DNA of 64,000 nucleotides from Neoaquamicrobium sediminum (GTDB lineage Bacteria > Pseudomonadota > Alphaproteobacteria > Rhizobiales > Rhizobiaceae): the NCBI RefSeq assembly GCF_013240295.1, contig NZ_JABETK010000002.1, forward strand, positions 1,116,001 through 1,180,000, read 5' to 3'. The translations under genes and the position numbers were made by a program. Under the pieces are notes generated by a model that worked only from the letters and a program-made list of their open reading frames with translations, was not told where the DNA came from and did not search any database. Numbering within the stretch: the first letter of the stretch is position 1; each line of letters begins with the position of its first letter. Below are positions 30,852 to 40,690 of the stretch, in pieces.

Positions 30852-31203
30852 GTCTCAACCCGTCCGGCGCCGCGCCGGCGCTCTGCCCAATCGGATAGAA
30901 CATCGCCTTCCCGGAAAGCCCGGCGTCCGCCAGAAGGCGCGACCCGACGATGTGCTACATGTTCCGCGCGGGTGTGGCAAAATTCGCCCGCACCGTCAAT
31001 GAAGCACTTAGCGATCCGAATGCCGCACCTCAAGGGCGCCGAACACCCTTTGTTGGATAATGCCGGGCATCTTTTGAGATATAGGCGCCCGCCCTTTACC
31101 GCCCCATTCGCCGATGCGGCTGAAACGGCAACGCGCCTGTCGTCCCGCTGCGCAGGAATATATTAGCCGAGATGTAGGAAGAAACCGCCTTGAAGTCGCG
31201 AAT
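30852..31203. other. Intergenic region between the Pcm-like gene and tRNA-Cys
   Basis: 352 bases with no frame I can support on either strand and no recognised RNA. It should contain the promoter of the Pcm-like gene (minus strand). Confidence 0.5.
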
Positions 31204-31277
31204 TGGAGGCCTCGCCCGGAATCGAACCGGGGTGCAAGGATTTGCAGTCCTCTGCGTAACCACTCCGCCACGAGGCC
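31204..31277 (-). tRNA. tRNA-Cys (anticodon GCA)
   Basis: A full cloverleaf reads on the minus strand. The acceptor arms GGCCTCG and CGAGGCC (31271-31277 with 31208-31214) pair, the discriminator is U, and the CCA end is encoded (31204-31206). The D arm has GTGGTTA, the anticodon loop is CTGCAAA (GCA), and the T arm is CCGGTTCGATTCCGG. The U discriminator is the known identity element of tRNA-Cys. Confidence 0.97.
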
Positions 31278-31431
31278 TCGACGCATGCGCGTTTGCAGGC
31301 GCCTCAATAGGTTGAGGCGCAAACCGCGTCAAGCGCCGGCTGTCCGTTCTGAAAGAAATCCGCGGCACCATTCCGAATAAGGTTCACGGAACGCTTCGAC
31401 ACGACCGGCGCTATGCGGTCCGCCGTCTGCC

Positions 31432-31920
31432 CTATTCCGGCTTGCCGTTGATCCACTCCACCTTTTGCCCATACAGCGGCACCGTCGAGATCGACATCTT
31501 GGCGGAGCCGTCCTGCACCTGCCGCGAATGGGCCAGATAGATCAGCGTATCGTTGGCCTTGTCGTAGATGCGGTTTACCACCTGTTCCTTCCAGATCAGG
31601 CTGATGCCCTGCTTGAAGACCTCTTCGCCATCCTCGCCCAGCTCGATTTCGCCGATCGTGATCGGTCCCGTCTGGTTGCACGAAATTGCTGTGTCCGACG
31701 GATTCTCGAAGTAGTTGCCCTTGCGCAGCCGGTCGATGATGCCCCGGTCGAAATAGGAGACATGGCATGTCACGCCATCCACCTCGGGATCCTTGATCGC
31801 CTCGACAATGATGTCGTTGCCCGTCCAGTCGACGCCCACCTCGCCAACCTGCTCGGCCCATGCCGTGCCGCACACCGACATCGCAATCGCGACGCTGCCT
31901 AACCATTTGCTTGCCCGCAT
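31432..31920 (-). CDS. creA: CreA-family periplasmic protein
   Basis: About 162 residues with an N-terminal signal peptide (ending AWA) and the CreA-family core: EVGVDWTGNDIIVEAIKDP, GVTCHVSYFDRGIIDRL, and DTAISCNQTGPI with two conserved cysteines that may form a disulfide. CreA is a conserved protein of unknown function first named from the E. coli cre locus. The ATG at 31920 (MRASKW) gives a better signal peptide than 31944. Confidence 0.88.
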   Translation of the reverse strand: MRASKWLGSVAIAMSVCGTAWAEQVGEVGVDWTGNDIIVEAIKDPEVDGVTCHVSYFDRGIIDRLRKGNYFENPSDTAISCNQTGPITIGEIELGEDGEEVFKQGISLIWKEQVVNRIYDKANDTLIYLAHSRQVQDGSAKMSISTVPLYGQKVEWINGKPE

Positions 31921-31943
31921 TCCTGCTCTCCTCGTTTCGCGCA

Positions 31944-32246
31944 TCAGCGTCTGTCGGCCTTGTCTAGCGGCTGCCGCTCACGGGCGCGCCGCCTGCCCCG
32001 CTTTTCGGCCCACCAGACCTCCGAGCGGCGCCGCCACCGCCGGACAGTGGCAAATTCGTACGAAAGAATAACGAGGCCCACGGGGATCATCCAGAAGCCG
32101 AGCACGGGAAGGAAGCCGAAGCATCCGAGAAACACCAGCAGCCCGCCGATGACGATGCGCAGCAGACGTGACTGCGGCATGGTGATCTCGCGACCGAGCA
32201 ACGTGATTGTGCGGGTCTTGCCCTCGTTTTCTTGCGGTTCATCCAT
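31944..32246 (-). CDS. Small membrane protein, PGPGW-type
   Basis: 100 residues if started at MDEPQENEG. It has a hydrophobic hairpin (LLRIVIGGLLVFLGCFGFLP and LGFWMIPVGLVILSY) followed by a strongly basic, Trp-containing tail (VRRWRRRSEVWWAEKRGRR). This resembles the putative transmembrane PGPGW family, of unknown function. A longer frame to 32333 adds residues without support. It lies just upstream of creA on the same strand, so they may be co-transcribed. Confidence 0.7.
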   Translation of the reverse strand: MDEPQENEGKTRTITLLGREITMPQSRLLRIVIGGLLVFLGCFGFLPVLGFWMIPVGLVILSYEFATVRRWRRRSEVWWAEKRGRRRARERQPLDKADRR

Positions 32247-32361
32247 CCAAAGCCACCTTTCCAGCCCTGCCGGCACGCTGTGTCCGCGACATATGAGGCG
32301 CACGTTTGGCCAAAGCCAGTTGGCAAATGACAAAAAGCCGAAAAAATCGCAGAATGGCGCT

Positions 32362-32390
32362 TTGCAAAGCGGAAAACTGTTTGCTATAGG
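32362..32390 (+). promoter_or_regulatory. Sigma-70-type promoter of tRNA-Asn
   Basis: TTGCAA (32362-32367) and TATAGG (32385-32390) are separated by exactly 17 bases and lie 27 bases before the tRNA start, the distance expected for a stable-RNA promoter. Confidence 0.7.
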
Positions 32391-32416
32391 CTGCCCCGTT
32401 CACATGAGCAGGCTAT

Positions 32417-32491
32417 TCCCCGGTAGCTCAGTGGTAGAGCAACCGGCTGTTAACCGGTTGGTCGCTGGTTCGAATCCGGCCCGGGGAGCCA
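32417..32491 (+). tRNA. tRNA-Asn (anticodon GTT)
   Basis: Cloverleaf with acceptor arms TCCCCGG (32417-32423) and CCGGGGA (32481-32487), discriminator G and encoded CCA (32489-32491). The D arm is GCTCAGTGGTAGAGC, the anticodon loop is CTGTTAA (GTT), and the T arm contains GGTTCGAATCC. Confidence 0.97.
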
Positions 32492-32865
32492 TCTTTTCCA
32501 GGATTTTCAGCATCTGAGAGCGCGTCGGCCCGAGCCTTTTCGAGCCTGCCGGGGCGCCCCCGCCCGCGTTCCCCGGCAGACCCTTGCCTGACGTTCGCCC
32601 CATGGACCCCCGTCAGGGCCGGCATGTGCCGACATGGACGACGAAGCAAGCGACGTGCCCGCCGCCGTGTCCCAAAACGGGGCAGCATCGATGCGCCTGT
32701 GGCGAAACCCGCCAAATACCTTTTGCCGGCATGGCGGCAGCGGTTGGTCCAGCCTCTTGCAGAATTGCGCGAACGCATGACAAATTGCGGCCTGAAAACG
32801 TTTGCCTTTCGGGCGACATGCCGCAAGGCGGGCCCGTGCCGCTACGGATTACAGAGGACGCAACC
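32492..32865. other. Intergenic region between tRNA-Asn and cfa
   Basis: 374 bases. A GC-rich stem (CTGCCGGGG at 32546-32554 with CCCCGGCAG at 32571-32579) may end the tRNA transcript, though no T run follows. The cfa frame stays open upstream as far as 32584, but that stretch has no cyclopropane-synthase similarity. Confidence 0.5.
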
Positions 32866-34122
32866 ATGTCGGCAGCAACTCCGGACGTTTCCGGCGAAAC
32901 GTCTGCAATCAGGCTTGATGCCGCCAACTTCGCCGAGGTGACGCGCGGCATGCCGGTCCGTGCGCGCATGATGCTGTCGGTCGCGATGGGCCTGCCGCGC
33001 GGCGCGCTCACAGTGCGCACGCCCGAGGGTCTTGTGCTAGAGATGGGAGGCAAGACCCCCGGCCCGCATGGCGAGGTGATTCTGCACAACTGGAACCTGC
33101 CCGGCCGCGCCTTCACCGGCGCCACCATCGGCGTCGCCGAATCCTACATGGACGGCGACTGGGAAAGCCCGGACGTCACCACGCTGCTTGAGCTCTTCGT
33201 CATCAACGAGGAAGCCGGCGAGACGGTCGCCGGCGGCGCCAGCTGGCTGCTGACGGCCCTGCAGCGCGTCCGCCACTGGCTCAACCAGAACACGCGCACC
33301 GGCTCTCAGCGCAACATCTCGGCCCATTACGACCTGGGCAACGCCTTCTACAAGGAGTGGCTGGACCCTTCGATGACCTATTCGTCGGCGCTCTATTCGA
33401 CAGGCGCCAACGATCTGGAAAGCGCGCAGGCGGCCAAGTACAGGGCACTGGCGCAGGATGCCGGCATCGGTCCCGGCGATCATGTGCTCGAGATCGGCTG
33501 CGGCTGGGGCGGCTTTGCCGAATTCGTCGCGCGCGAGATCGGTTGCCGCGTCACCGGCCTGACGATCAGCCGCGAGCAGCACGACTTCGCCAAGGCCCGG
33601 ATCGCACGGGCCGGCCTGTCCGACCGCGTCGAGATCAAGTTCCAGGACTATCGCGACGAGACCGGCCGCTACGACCGCATCGCCTCCATCGAGATGTTTG
33701 AGGCGGTCGGCGAGAAATACTGGCCCGTCTTCTTCGGCAAGGTGAAGGACTGCCTCAAGGCCGGCGGCACGGCCGGCTTCCAGATCATCACCATCAAGGA
33801 GCATGCCTTCCAGCGGTATCGGGCACGGCCGGATTTCATCCAGCGCTACGTCTTTCCCGGCGGCATGCTGCCGACGCCGTCGATCCTCAAGGCGCTGGGC
33901 GCCGACCACGGCCTCACCTTCGCGCGCGAGCGCATCTTCCCGCAGGACTATGCCCGCACACTCGCCGAATGGCGCACGCGCTTCCGGGGATCGTGGGAAA
34001 AGATCGTGCCTCTCGGCTTCGACGACCGGTTCCGCAAGCTGTGGGAATTCTACCTGCATTATTGCGAGGCCGGCTTCCGGGCCGAATACATCGACGTGCG
34101 CCAGGTCATCTACAAGGCCTGA
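32866..34122 (+). CDS. cfa: Cyclopropane-fatty-acyl-phospholipid synthase
   Basis: SAM-dependent enzyme that adds a methylene bridge to unsaturated acyl chains of membrane phospholipids. The 418-residue protein has the family N-terminal lipid-binding domain, then NISAHYDLGNAFYKEWLDPSMTYS, the SAM motif VLEIGCGWGGFAEF, the IEMFEAVGEKYW block and the C-terminal YLHYCEAGF. The ATG at 32866 is chosen because the protein similarity begins after it. In rhizobia this modification is linked to acid and stationary-phase stress. Confidence 0.93.
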   Translation: MSAATPDVSGETSAIRLDAANFAEVTRGMPVRARMMLSVAMGLPRGALTVRTPEGLVLEMGGKTPGPHGEVILHNWNLPGRAFTGATIGVAESYMDGDWESPDVTTLLELFVINEEAGETVAGGASWLLTALQRVRHWLNQNTRTGSQRNISAHYDLGNAFYKEWLDPSMTYSSALYSTGANDLESAQAAKYRALAQDAGIGPGDHVLEIGCGWGGFAEFVAREIGCRVTGLTISREQHDFAKARIARAGLSDRVEIKFQDYRDETGRYDRIASIEMFEAVGEKYWPVFFGKVKDCLKAGGTAGFQIITIKEHAFQRYRARPDFIQRYVFPGGMLPTPSILKALGADHGLTFARERIFPQDYARTLAEWRTRFRGSWEKIVPLGFDDRFRKLWEFYLHYCEAGFRAEYIDVRQVIYKA

Positions 34123-34246
34123 GAGCCGGCAGCAGGATCGCCTATTGATCTGCCGCAAGGCTTCGTGAAAGGATGTATACAGAGCGGGGAGGAAACGCGG
34201 CAGCCGCACGGGCGCCGGGTAACGCTCATGGAGGAGACAAGGCATC

Positions 34247-35257
34247 ATGAAGCAACTTTTGGCTGCATCCGTTTTCGCGGGGCTCCTGGCGACGACGGCG
34301 TTCGCGCAGGACACCTACAATCTCAAGTTCCAGAGCAGTGACACGTCGGGCACCGCCGCCTTCGAAGTCCAGCAGGACTGGGCCAAGCACGTGGGCGAGC
34401 TTTCGGACGGGCGCATCACGGTGGAGATGCTGCCGGTCGGCTCGATCGTCGAATACAACGAAACGCTCGACGCCGTCGGCGCCGGCATTCTCGACGGCCA
34501 TATCACCGACAGCTCCTATTTCACCGGCAAGGACGCTGCCTTCGCGCTGATCGGCAATCCGGTAGGTGCCTATTCGAGCCCCGAGGAACTGCGCGCCTTC
34601 TTCAATGACGGTGGCGGCACCGAGCTCTACAACGAAATCCTCGCGCCTTACGGCGTGCACTTCATCGGCCCCGCCGCCCAGACGGCCGAGGCGATCCCGT
34701 CCAAGGTGCCGATCGACAGTGTCGAGGACTTCAAGGGCGTGAAGATGCGCGCTCCGGAAGGCATGGTGCAGTCGGCCTTTGCCGCCGCGGGGGCCTCGCC
34801 CGTCAACCTGCCCCAGTCGGAGGTCTTCACGTCGCTCGACAAGGGCGTCATCAGCGCCGCCGACGCGACCACGCTCGCGACCAACGATTCCATGGGTCTG
34901 CACGACGTCGCCAAGCATCCCATCTGGCCGGGCTTCCATTCCCTGCCGCTCAACGAGGTGTCGATCACCAAGGCGACCTGGGACGGCATGCCGGACGACC
35001 TGAAGGAAGTCCTCACCCAGTCGGTCAAGGACTATGCGGAGGACCTGGCCACGCGCATCCGCGCACGCGACGAAGAGGTGGCTGAAAAGCTGCGCGCGCA
35101 GGGCGACGTGACCATCCACACCTGGTCGGAGGAGGAAAAGAAGAAGTTCCGCCAGATCGCCCAGGAGCAGTGGCAGCCTTACGGCGAGCGTTCGGAGAAC
35201 GCGCAGAAGGTCTACGACAAGCTCACGACCTACCTGAAGTCCGCGGGACTTCTCTGA
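34247..35257 (+). CDS. dctP: TRAP transporter substrate-binding protein, DctP family
   Basis: Periplasmic receptor of a tripartite ATP-independent importer, 336 residues with a signal peptide cleaved after AFA (about residue 20). The family carboxylate-binding Arg lies in GVKMRAPEGM, followed by the PQSEVFTSLDKGVISAAD hinge segment. The ligand is an organic acid by family analogy; the sequence is not close to the classical C4-dicarboxylate group (unlike the second TRAP system here). The small and large permease genes follow in the same operon after a strong hairpin. Confidence 0.9.
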   Translation: MKQLLAASVFAGLLATTAFAQDTYNLKFQSSDTSGTAAFEVQQDWAKHVGELSDGRITVEMLPVGSIVEYNETLDAVGAGILDGHITDSSYFTGKDAAFALIGNPVGAYSSPEELRAFFNDGGGTELYNEILAPYGVHFIGPAAQTAEAIPSKVPIDSVEDFKGVKMRAPEGMVQSAFAAAGASPVNLPQSEVFTSLDKGVISAADATTLATNDSMGLHDVAKHPIWPGFHSLPLNEVSITKATWDGMPDDLKEVLTQSVKDYAEDLATRIRARDEEVAEKLRAQGDVTIHTWSEEEKKKFRQIAQEQWQPYGERSENAQKVYDKLTTYLKSAGLL

Positions 35258-35281
35258 CGCCTATCGGGCTTTGACTGACAC

Positions 35282-35302
35282 GGCCGGGTGGCGGGCCCGG
35301 CC
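35282..35302 (+). other. Hairpin between dctP and dctQ (first TRAP operon)
   Basis: GGCCGGG (35282-35288) pairs with CCCGGCC (35296-35302) in the gap after the binding-protein gene. No T run follows. Such structures commonly let binding-protein mRNA outlast permease mRNA. Confidence 0.5.
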
Positions 35303-35323
35303 GGCAATGCGAGGAGAAACGGC

Positions 35324-35905
35324 ATGGCTTCCGGGGACAATCCTCGCGAGGAGGTGCGGGACGAGGCGCAGGATACGCTTTCGCGGCTCCTGATTCCGTT
35401 GGCGCCCGTTTTCGCCGCGGCCTTCCTGCTCATCACCGCCTTCACCTTTTACGAAGTGGTGATGCGCTACGTCTTCAATGCCCCCACCATCTGGGTGCAC
35501 GAAACGACGACAGCCCTCACCGCGCTTTGCTTCGCCTTTGGCGGAGCCTACTGCCTGGGCACCAACCGCCACATCCGCGTCGTGCTCATTTATGATTCGG
35601 TTTCTCCGCGCGTCAGGCGGCTCCTCGATGTCGCCATCAGTCTTGTCGGCGCTGCGGCCTGCGCCCTCATGGCATGGGCCGCGTGGAACTTTGCATACAA
35701 AGCCTTCTTCACGCCCACCGGCCAGATGCACCTGGAGACCAGCGGCAGCGCCTGGAACCCGCCGACGCCGGCAATCGTGAAAGCGGTGCTGTTCCTCATT
35801 CTCTGCGTCATGTGCATCCAGTTCCTGCTCCAGGCCATCGCCCATCTGCGGCGCAAGCCCACGGATGAAAACCGCAGCCCGGAGCAGGAGCTCGGCGATG
35901 TTTGA
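35324..35905 (+). CDS. dctQ: TRAP transporter small permease, DctQ family
   Basis: 193 residues with four predicted membrane spans. It has the DctQ pattern FEVVMRYVFNAPTIWVHE-like region (YEVVMRYVFNAPTIW) and LAFGGAYCLGTNRHIRV-like region (CFAFGGAYCLGTNRHIRV). The ATG at 35324 follows GAGGAG; a start at 35288 lacks such a site. Its last codons overlap the dctM start (GATGTTTGA), so translation is probably coupled. Confidence 0.88.
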   Translation: MASGDNPREEVRDEAQDTLSRLLIPLAPVFAAAFLLITAFTFYEVVMRYVFNAPTIWVHETTTALTALCFAFGGAYCLGTNRHIRVVLIYDSVSPRVRRLLDVAISLVGAAACALMAWAAWNFAYKAFFTPTGQMHLETSGSAWNPPTPAIVKAVLFLILCVMCIQFLLQAIAHLRRKPTDENRSPEQELGDV

Positions 35906-37214
35906 CCTTCAGGCTCTCGGCATCGGCGGGGGCAGTCTCGCCATGTTCGGCACACTGCTGGTGCTGCTCCTCACCGGCATGCCGCTGGCATTCGTCACCA
36001 TTCTGGTGGCGTTGATCTTCGCGCTCGGTTGGTTCGGCCCGATGGCAGTGCCGATCGTCACCACGCGCGTCTACTCCTTCATCATGCAGTACGTCTTCGT
36101 GTCGATCCCGATGTTCGTGCTGATGGCATCGATCCTCGACCGATCCGGCATCGCGCGCGACCTGTTCGACGCGATGCGGCTGGTGGGCGGGCGCATCCGC
36201 GGCGGCGTCGGCGTACAGACGCTGCTTGTTGCCGTCGTTCTGGCGGCAATGTCGGGCATCATCGGCGGCGAGATCGTGCTTCTCGGCCTGCTCGCCCTGC
36301 CGCAGATGCTGCGGCTCGGCTACGACCGGCGGCTGGCCATCGGCATCGTCTGCGCCGGCGGGGCGCTCGGCACGATGATCCCGCCATCCATCGTGCTCAT
36401 CATCTACGGCCTGTCGGCCAGCGTTTCGATTGCCGAGCTCTTCACTGCCTCCTTCGTACCGGGCCTGCTCCTTGCCGCGCTCTATGCGACCTATGTGCTC
36501 GCCATCGGCTATTTCCGGCCGGAGATGGCGCCGATACCGACCCAGCAGGAGCAGATGTCGCTCGCGGAAAAGCTGAAGCTTCTGAAGGGTCTGTTCCTGC
36601 CGCTTCTGGTCGTGGTCTTCGTGCTCGGCTCGATCTATGGCGGCATCGCATCGGTCACCGAGGCCTCGGCCATCGGCGTCGTCGGCGTTATCCTGTCGAC
36701 GGTGCTGCGCGGCGAATTCTCCATGAAGATGATGCTCGACGCATCCATGCAGACGCTGCGCACCTGCGGCATGATCGTCTGGATCGGTATCGGCGCAACA
36801 GCACTGATCGGCGTCTATAATCTCATGGGCGGCATCAACTTCATCAAGGAACTGCTTCTCGGTGTTTCCGAAACGCCGATCGTCATCATTCTGGTGATGA
36901 TGCTAATCCTTGCCGTGCTCGGCATGTTCCTCGACTGGGTCGGCATTGCCCTGCTGACGATCCCGATCTTTGCGCCCATCGTGAAGGAGCTCGGCTACGA
37001 TCCGGTGTGGTTCGGCGTGCTGTTCGCGCTCAACATGCAGATCTCGTTCCTGTCGCCGCCCTTCGGCCCGGCCGCCTTCTACCTGAAGAGCGTGGCGCCG
37101 CCCGACATCTCGCTCGGCACCATATTCAGGTCACTGCTACCCTTCATCGGGCTTCAGGCCGTGGCGCTGGTGCTGGTCCTGCTGTTCCCGTCACTGGCGC
37201 TCTGGTACCGCTGA
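35898..37214 (+). CDS. dctM: TRAP transporter large permease, DctM family
   Basis: The 438-residue Na+-coupled transport subunit with about 12 spans. Family blocks include PMFVLMASILDRSGIARDLFDAM, GGEIVLLGLLALPQMLRLGYD, GALGTMIPPSIVLIIYG and ISFLSPPFGPAAFYLK. The start at 35898 overlaps dctQ by eight bases. It completes dctPQM of the first TRAP system and is convergent with a TauE-type exporter. Confidence 0.93.
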   Translation: MFDLQALGIGGGSLAMFGTLLVLLLTGMPLAFVTILVALIFALGWFGPMAVPIVTTRVYSFIMQYVFVSIPMFVLMASILDRSGIARDLFDAMRLVGGRIRGGVGVQTLLVAVVLAAMSGIIGGEIVLLGLLALPQMLRLGYDRRLAIGIVCAGGALGTMIPPSIVLIIYGLSASVSIAELFTASFVPGLLLAALYATYVLAIGYFRPEMAPIPTQQEQMSLAEKLKLLKGLFLPLLVVVFVLGSIYGGIASVTEASAIGVVGVILSTVLRGEFSMKMMLDASMQTLRTCGMIVWIGIGATALIGVYNLMGGINFIKELLLGVSETPIVIILVMMLILAVLGMFLDWVGIALLTIPIFAPIVKELGYDPVWFGVLFALNMQISFLSPPFGPAAFYLKSVAPPDISLGTIFRSLLPFIGLQAVALVLVLLFPSLALWYR

Positions 37215-37235
37215 GGGAAGAGCCGCGCGGCGGGG

Positions 37236-37979
37236 TCAGCCGGCAAGGTTGGGCAGCAGGTAGAGCCCCAGCGCCAGCAGCGCCGAGAACAGGACGACGC
37301 GGAACCGCGCTTCGGACAGATGGCCCCTCACCTTCTGCCCGATCACCATGCCGGCGATGGCCGGCAGCAGTGCGATGGCCGACTGCGCACCGAGCGTCGC
37401 GTTGAGCAGGCCGTTGCCGCCGAGCGCGACCGCTAGCGCCACGGTTGAAAGCACGAACAGAATGCCCATCGCCTGAACCAACGCATCGCGCGGCATGCCG
37501 GTCGCCTGCAGATACATCACACCCGGCACGACGAAAGATCCCGTCATGCCGGTCAGCACGCCGTTTGTCGCGCCGAAGAGGGAACCGACCCATGGCTGGC
37601 GCGCCGCCGGCACCGTGAAGCGCAACCCGGCAAGATTGAGCACGGCATAGACGACCAGGATCAGTCCCAGTAGGCCCGCCAGCACGTCTGTATCGAGACG
37701 CGAGAGGCTGAGAGCGCCGATCCAAACTGTCAGCGTCGCCAGCGTAAAGAACTGCCAGTTGCGCCGCAGGATCGAGAGTGCATTACCCCCGGCAAGCGCC
37801 TGCCAGAGATTGGTCGCAAACGACGGCACCAGCAGCAGCGCCATCGCCTGCGGCAGCCCGAGCACCGCTGTCAGAAGCGCCAGGCTGATCGTGGGAAGGC
37901 CAAGTCCGACCACGCCCTTGACGAAGCCGGCCAGAAGGAAAGTCGCGCAGATCGCGAGAAGGATGGAGGGATCGGTCAT
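37236..37979 (-). CDS. TauE/SafE (TSUP) family membrane exporter
   Basis: 247 residues with about seven spans and the characteristic GFVKGVVGLGLPTISLALL in the first half and GATNGVLTGMTGSFVVPGVMYLQ in the second. TSUP proteins move sulfite, sulfoacetate, sulfolactate or similar organosulfur anions, or unknown anions. The ATG at 37977-37979 (MTDPSILL) is preferred to far longer starts. It is convergent with the first TRAP operon; any link to its substrate is speculative. Confidence 0.88.
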   Translation of the reverse strand: MTDPSILLAICATFLLAGFVKGVVGLGLPTISLALLTAVLGLPQAMALLLVPSFATNLWQALAGGNALSILRRNWQFFTLATLTVWIGALSLSRLDTDVLAGLLGLILVVYAVLNLAGLRFTVPAARQPWVGSLFGATNGVLTGMTGSFVVPGVMYLQATGMPRDALVQAMGILFVLSTVALAVALGGNGLLNATLGAQSAIALLPAIAGMVIGQKVRGHLSEARFRVVLFSALLALGLYLLPNLAG

Positions 37980-38070
37980 CGTGTCTCCGTCGGCTGCGGC
38001 GACATTGTATCCCCGCGCCGACGGAAGCAAGAGCCACAGCACCGACTGCCGCCGGTCCTCATTGGCGCGT

Positions 38071-40047
38071 TCAGAGTGTGATCCGATACTTGGCGAAACC
38101 GTCGGCGCCCTCGCCTGCGGCTTCGATCGCAACGCCGGTCACTTCGCCGATGAAGGCCTCGGCCTTCGGGCCGGTCTCGAACACCACCGTCGTGCCTTCC
38201 AGCGGCACGAAGTTCCAGTTCGCGTCGGCTTTCGGATTGATGGTGCCCTGCTCCACGATGTAGCGCACGATCACGTCGCGGTTGGTGTCTGGTGCCTCGA
38301 ACACCACCTTGTCGGGGCCGATCTCGGGGAAGTTGCCGCCACCGCCGGCGCGGTAGTTGTTGGAGGCCACGACGAAACGTGCCTCCGGATCGATCGGCGC
38401 GCCGTCGAACTGCAAGTCCACGATGCGGCTCGCATCGGCGTTCTGCAACTCGCCCTTGGAGGTGTATTTCGCCGGCTGCGACAGGTCGATGCGGTAGGTC
38501 ACGCCGTCGATCACATCGAAATTGTAGGACGGGAAATCCGGGTTGATGAGCGGCTGATCGGTGCCACCTGCCTCGATCTGGTTGAAGATGCCGGCCGACA
38601 TTTCCAGCCACTCCTTCACCTGCGCACCGGTGATCACCACCGCCTGCACGGTGTTGGGATAGAGATAGAGGTCGGCGACATTGCGGATCGCCACGTCTCC
38701 GGGCGGCACGTCGGTGTAATAATCAGGCCCGCCGCGCCCGCCGGCCTTGAAGGGAGCGGCAGCCGAAAGCACCGGCAGCTCGGCATATTCCGTGTCCTTC
38801 AGCATGTCGGTGATGTACCAGACCTGCGCCTGGCTCACGACCTGCACCGACGGGTCGTCGGCCACCAGCGCGAAATAGGAATGCAGGTGCGCATCCGTCT
38901 TGCCGACCGGCGCACGCACGTAAGCGAGTGTCGCCTCGTGGTCGGCGCGCACCGCGTCCTCCACCGCCGCAACGCTTTCCACCAGCGCCTTCGTCTTGCC
39001 GTCGACGCGCTCCGAGATCGGCCGCGCCTCGCTGGTCGAGCTCACCACCCGCCAGCTATTGCCGTCGCGCTCCAGGAGCAGGTCGAGCAGGCCGAGATGC
39101 GAGCCCCAGAAGCCGCCCATCACGCCCGGCTTGCCGCCGATCGTGCCGGCCGCGTTGTCGACGCCTTCGACGCCGTCGAACTGCGGGCCGGGGAAAGCGA
39201 GATGGCTGTGGCCGGTCACAAGCGCGTCGATGCCATCGATGCCGGCAAGCTGGATCGAGGCGTTCTCGAGATTCTCCTCGTAGCCGACAGGCCCCATGCC
39301 GGAGTGCGACAGCGCAATGATGATTTCGGCGCCCTCCTCCTTCATCTGCGGCACCCAGGCCTGCGCCGCCTTGACGATGTCGCGGGTCGCCGCCTTGCCG
39401 ACGAGGTGGCGCGAATCCCAGTTCATGATCTGCGGCGGCACGAAGCCGATCAGCCCCACCTTGACGGGATGCGACTGGCCCGCGCCGTCGGTCACCGTCT
39501 TGTCGAGGATCACATAAGGCTTGAGGAAGAGATCGTCCTCGCGCGCGTTGCCGGCAAGCTGGCCCTTGGTCACGTTGGCGCAGACCACCGGGAAATTGGC
39601 GCCCGCGATCGTGTTCATCATGAAATCGAGCCCGTAATTGAACTCGTGGTTGCCCAGCGTCGAGGCATCGTAGCCGAGCACATTCATGCCGGCGATGATC
39701 GGGTGGATGTCTCCCGCCTTCATGCCCCGCTCATAGGCGATGTAGTCGCCCATCGGGTTGCCCTGCAGGAAATCGCCATTGTCGACCAGCATCGCGTTGG
39801 TCGCCTCGGCGCGGATCGCTTCGATGATCGAGGCCGTGCGCGCAAGGCCCATCGTGTCGTTCGGGCGGTCGCCGTAATAGTCGTAGGGGAAGACGTGGAC
39901 GTGCAGGTCCGTCGTTTCCATGATCCGCAGATGCGCCTGGTTGGCCTGCGCCCGCGCCGAGAACGGGTGCAGCATCACGACCGCGCCCGCGGCTGCGGAA
40001 CCGGCCAGGAAAGTGCGGCGGGAAATGGCAGGTATCGTCGCGAACAT
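38071..40047 (-). CDS. cpdB: 2',3'-cyclic-nucleotide 2'-phosphodiesterase/3'-nucleotidase, Tat-exported
   Basis: A 658-residue periplasmic enzyme that dephosphorylates nucleotides for nucleoside and phosphate scavenging. It starts with a twin-arginine signal ([20 protein letters not shown]). The calcineurin-like metallophosphatase domain (about residues 40-340) has [32 protein letters not shown] and ALSHSGMG plus VTGHSH. The C-terminal 5'-nucleotidase domain (about 400-630) has the [12 protein letters not shown] substrate loop. It is a single gene and a likely client of the TatABC system at 1962-3678. Confidence 0.92.
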   Translation of the reverse strand: MFATIPAISRRTFLAGSAAAGAVVMLHPFSARAQANQAHLRIMETTDLHVHVFPYDYYGDRPNDTMGLARTASIIEAIRAEATNAMLVDNGDFLQGNPMGDYIAYERGMKAGDIHPIIAGMNVLGYDASTLGNHEFNYGLDFMMNTIAGANFPVVCANVTKGQLAGNAREDDLFLKPYVILDKTVTDGAGQSHPVKVGLIGFVPPQIMNWDSRHLVGKAATRDIVKAAQAWVPQMKEEGAEIIIALSHSGMGPVGYEENLENASIQLAGIDGIDALVTGHSHLAFPGPQFDGVEGVDNAAGTIGGKPGVMGGFWGSHLGLLDLLLERDGNSWRVVSSTSEARPISERVDGKTKALVESVAAVEDAVRADHEATLAYVRAPVGKTDAHLHSYFALVADDPSVQVVSQAQVWYITDMLKDTEYAELPVLSAAAPFKAGGRGGPDYYTDVPPGDVAIRNVADLYLYPNTVQAVVITGAQVKEWLEMSAGIFNQIEAGGTDQPLINPDFPSYNFDVIDGVTYRIDLSQPAKYTSKGELQNADASRIVDLQFDGAPIDPEARFVVASNNYRAGGGGNFPEIGPDKVVFEAPDTNRDVIVRYIVEQGTINPKADANWNFVPLEGTTVVFETGPKAEAFIGEVTGVAIEAAGEGADGFAKYRITL

Positions 40048-40186
40048 TGTCGTTCTCCGTCTGGATGTTTGCTCTTGGCCATGGAGGGGCGCAACGAGTG
40101 TCGCGCCGTCGGAACCGCAAGTCCAGCAGCTTCGCGTGACGCGCCGATGAAATTTTGCCGGCTTATGAGGCCTTCGAACGCAGGTC

Positions 40187-40690
40187 TCACGCCATATCCG
40201 GCTTCATGCCGACATGGGTGCGATCGATCACCTCCCGTAGCGCGAAGGACGAGTTGATTTTGGTGACGTGCGGCATCGCCGTCAGCCATTCCTTGTGGAT
40301 GCGCTCATAGTCCTCGAGATCGCGCGCGGCGATACGCAGGATGTAGTCGTATTCCCCCGACATGAGGTGGCACGACAGCACGTTCGGGCAGCGTTTCACC
40401 GCCGCCTCGAAATCCGCCAGCGTCTTTTCGAACTGTCCCGACAGCGAGATATGCACGATAGCCGTCATCCGGTGGCCGAGTGCGGCGTTGGAAAGGCGCG
40501 CATGATAGCCCCGTATCACGCCTTCCTTTTCCAGATTGTCGAGCCGGCGCGAACAGGCGGATTGCGACAGCCCCACAGCCTCCGCAAGCGCGGCATTGGA
40601 AATTCGGCCATCCTTCTGCAAAGCTTCAAGAATAGCGATATCGATCCTGTCTCGGGTCACAACCCGTGTTTCCTCCCGCAAGAACTCCAT
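40187..40690 (-). CDS. Lrp/AsnC-family regulator, probable activator of ald
   Basis: A 167-residue leucine-responsive-type regulator: an N-terminal helix-turn-helix ([20 protein letters not shown] then [18 protein letters not shown]) and a C-terminal RAM/AsnC ligand domain ([21 protein letters not shown]). The ATG at 40688-40690 is chosen because the HTH follows at normal distance. It is divergent from alanine dehydrogenase, as AldR is in rhizobia, so control of ald in response to alanine is inferred. Confidence 0.9.
   Translation of the reverse strand: MEFLREETRVVTRDRIDIAILEALQKDGRISNAALAEAVGLSQSACSRRLDNLEKEGVIRGYHARLSNAALGHRMTAIVHISLSGQFEKTLADFEAAVKRCPNVLSCHLMSGEYDYILRIAARDLEDYERIHKEWLTAMPHVTKINSSFALREVIDRTHVGMKPDMA

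Noticed and set aside
30834-31166. A 110-codon plus-strand frame between the Pcm-like gene and tRNA-Cys
   Set aside because: Its composition is Arg/Pro/Ser-rich like an out-of-frame reading, with no recognisable motif, and it begins inside the opposite-strand methyltransferase gene.
32584-32865. N-terminal extension of cfa by about 94 codons
   Set aside because: The frame is open but the added residues do not resemble the family, and the ATG at 32866 matches the start of the conserved domain.
37759-40257. A long open frame opposite cpdB
   Set aside because: It is an antisense shadow of the cpdB gene, whose own frame carries the clear metallophosphatase motifs.
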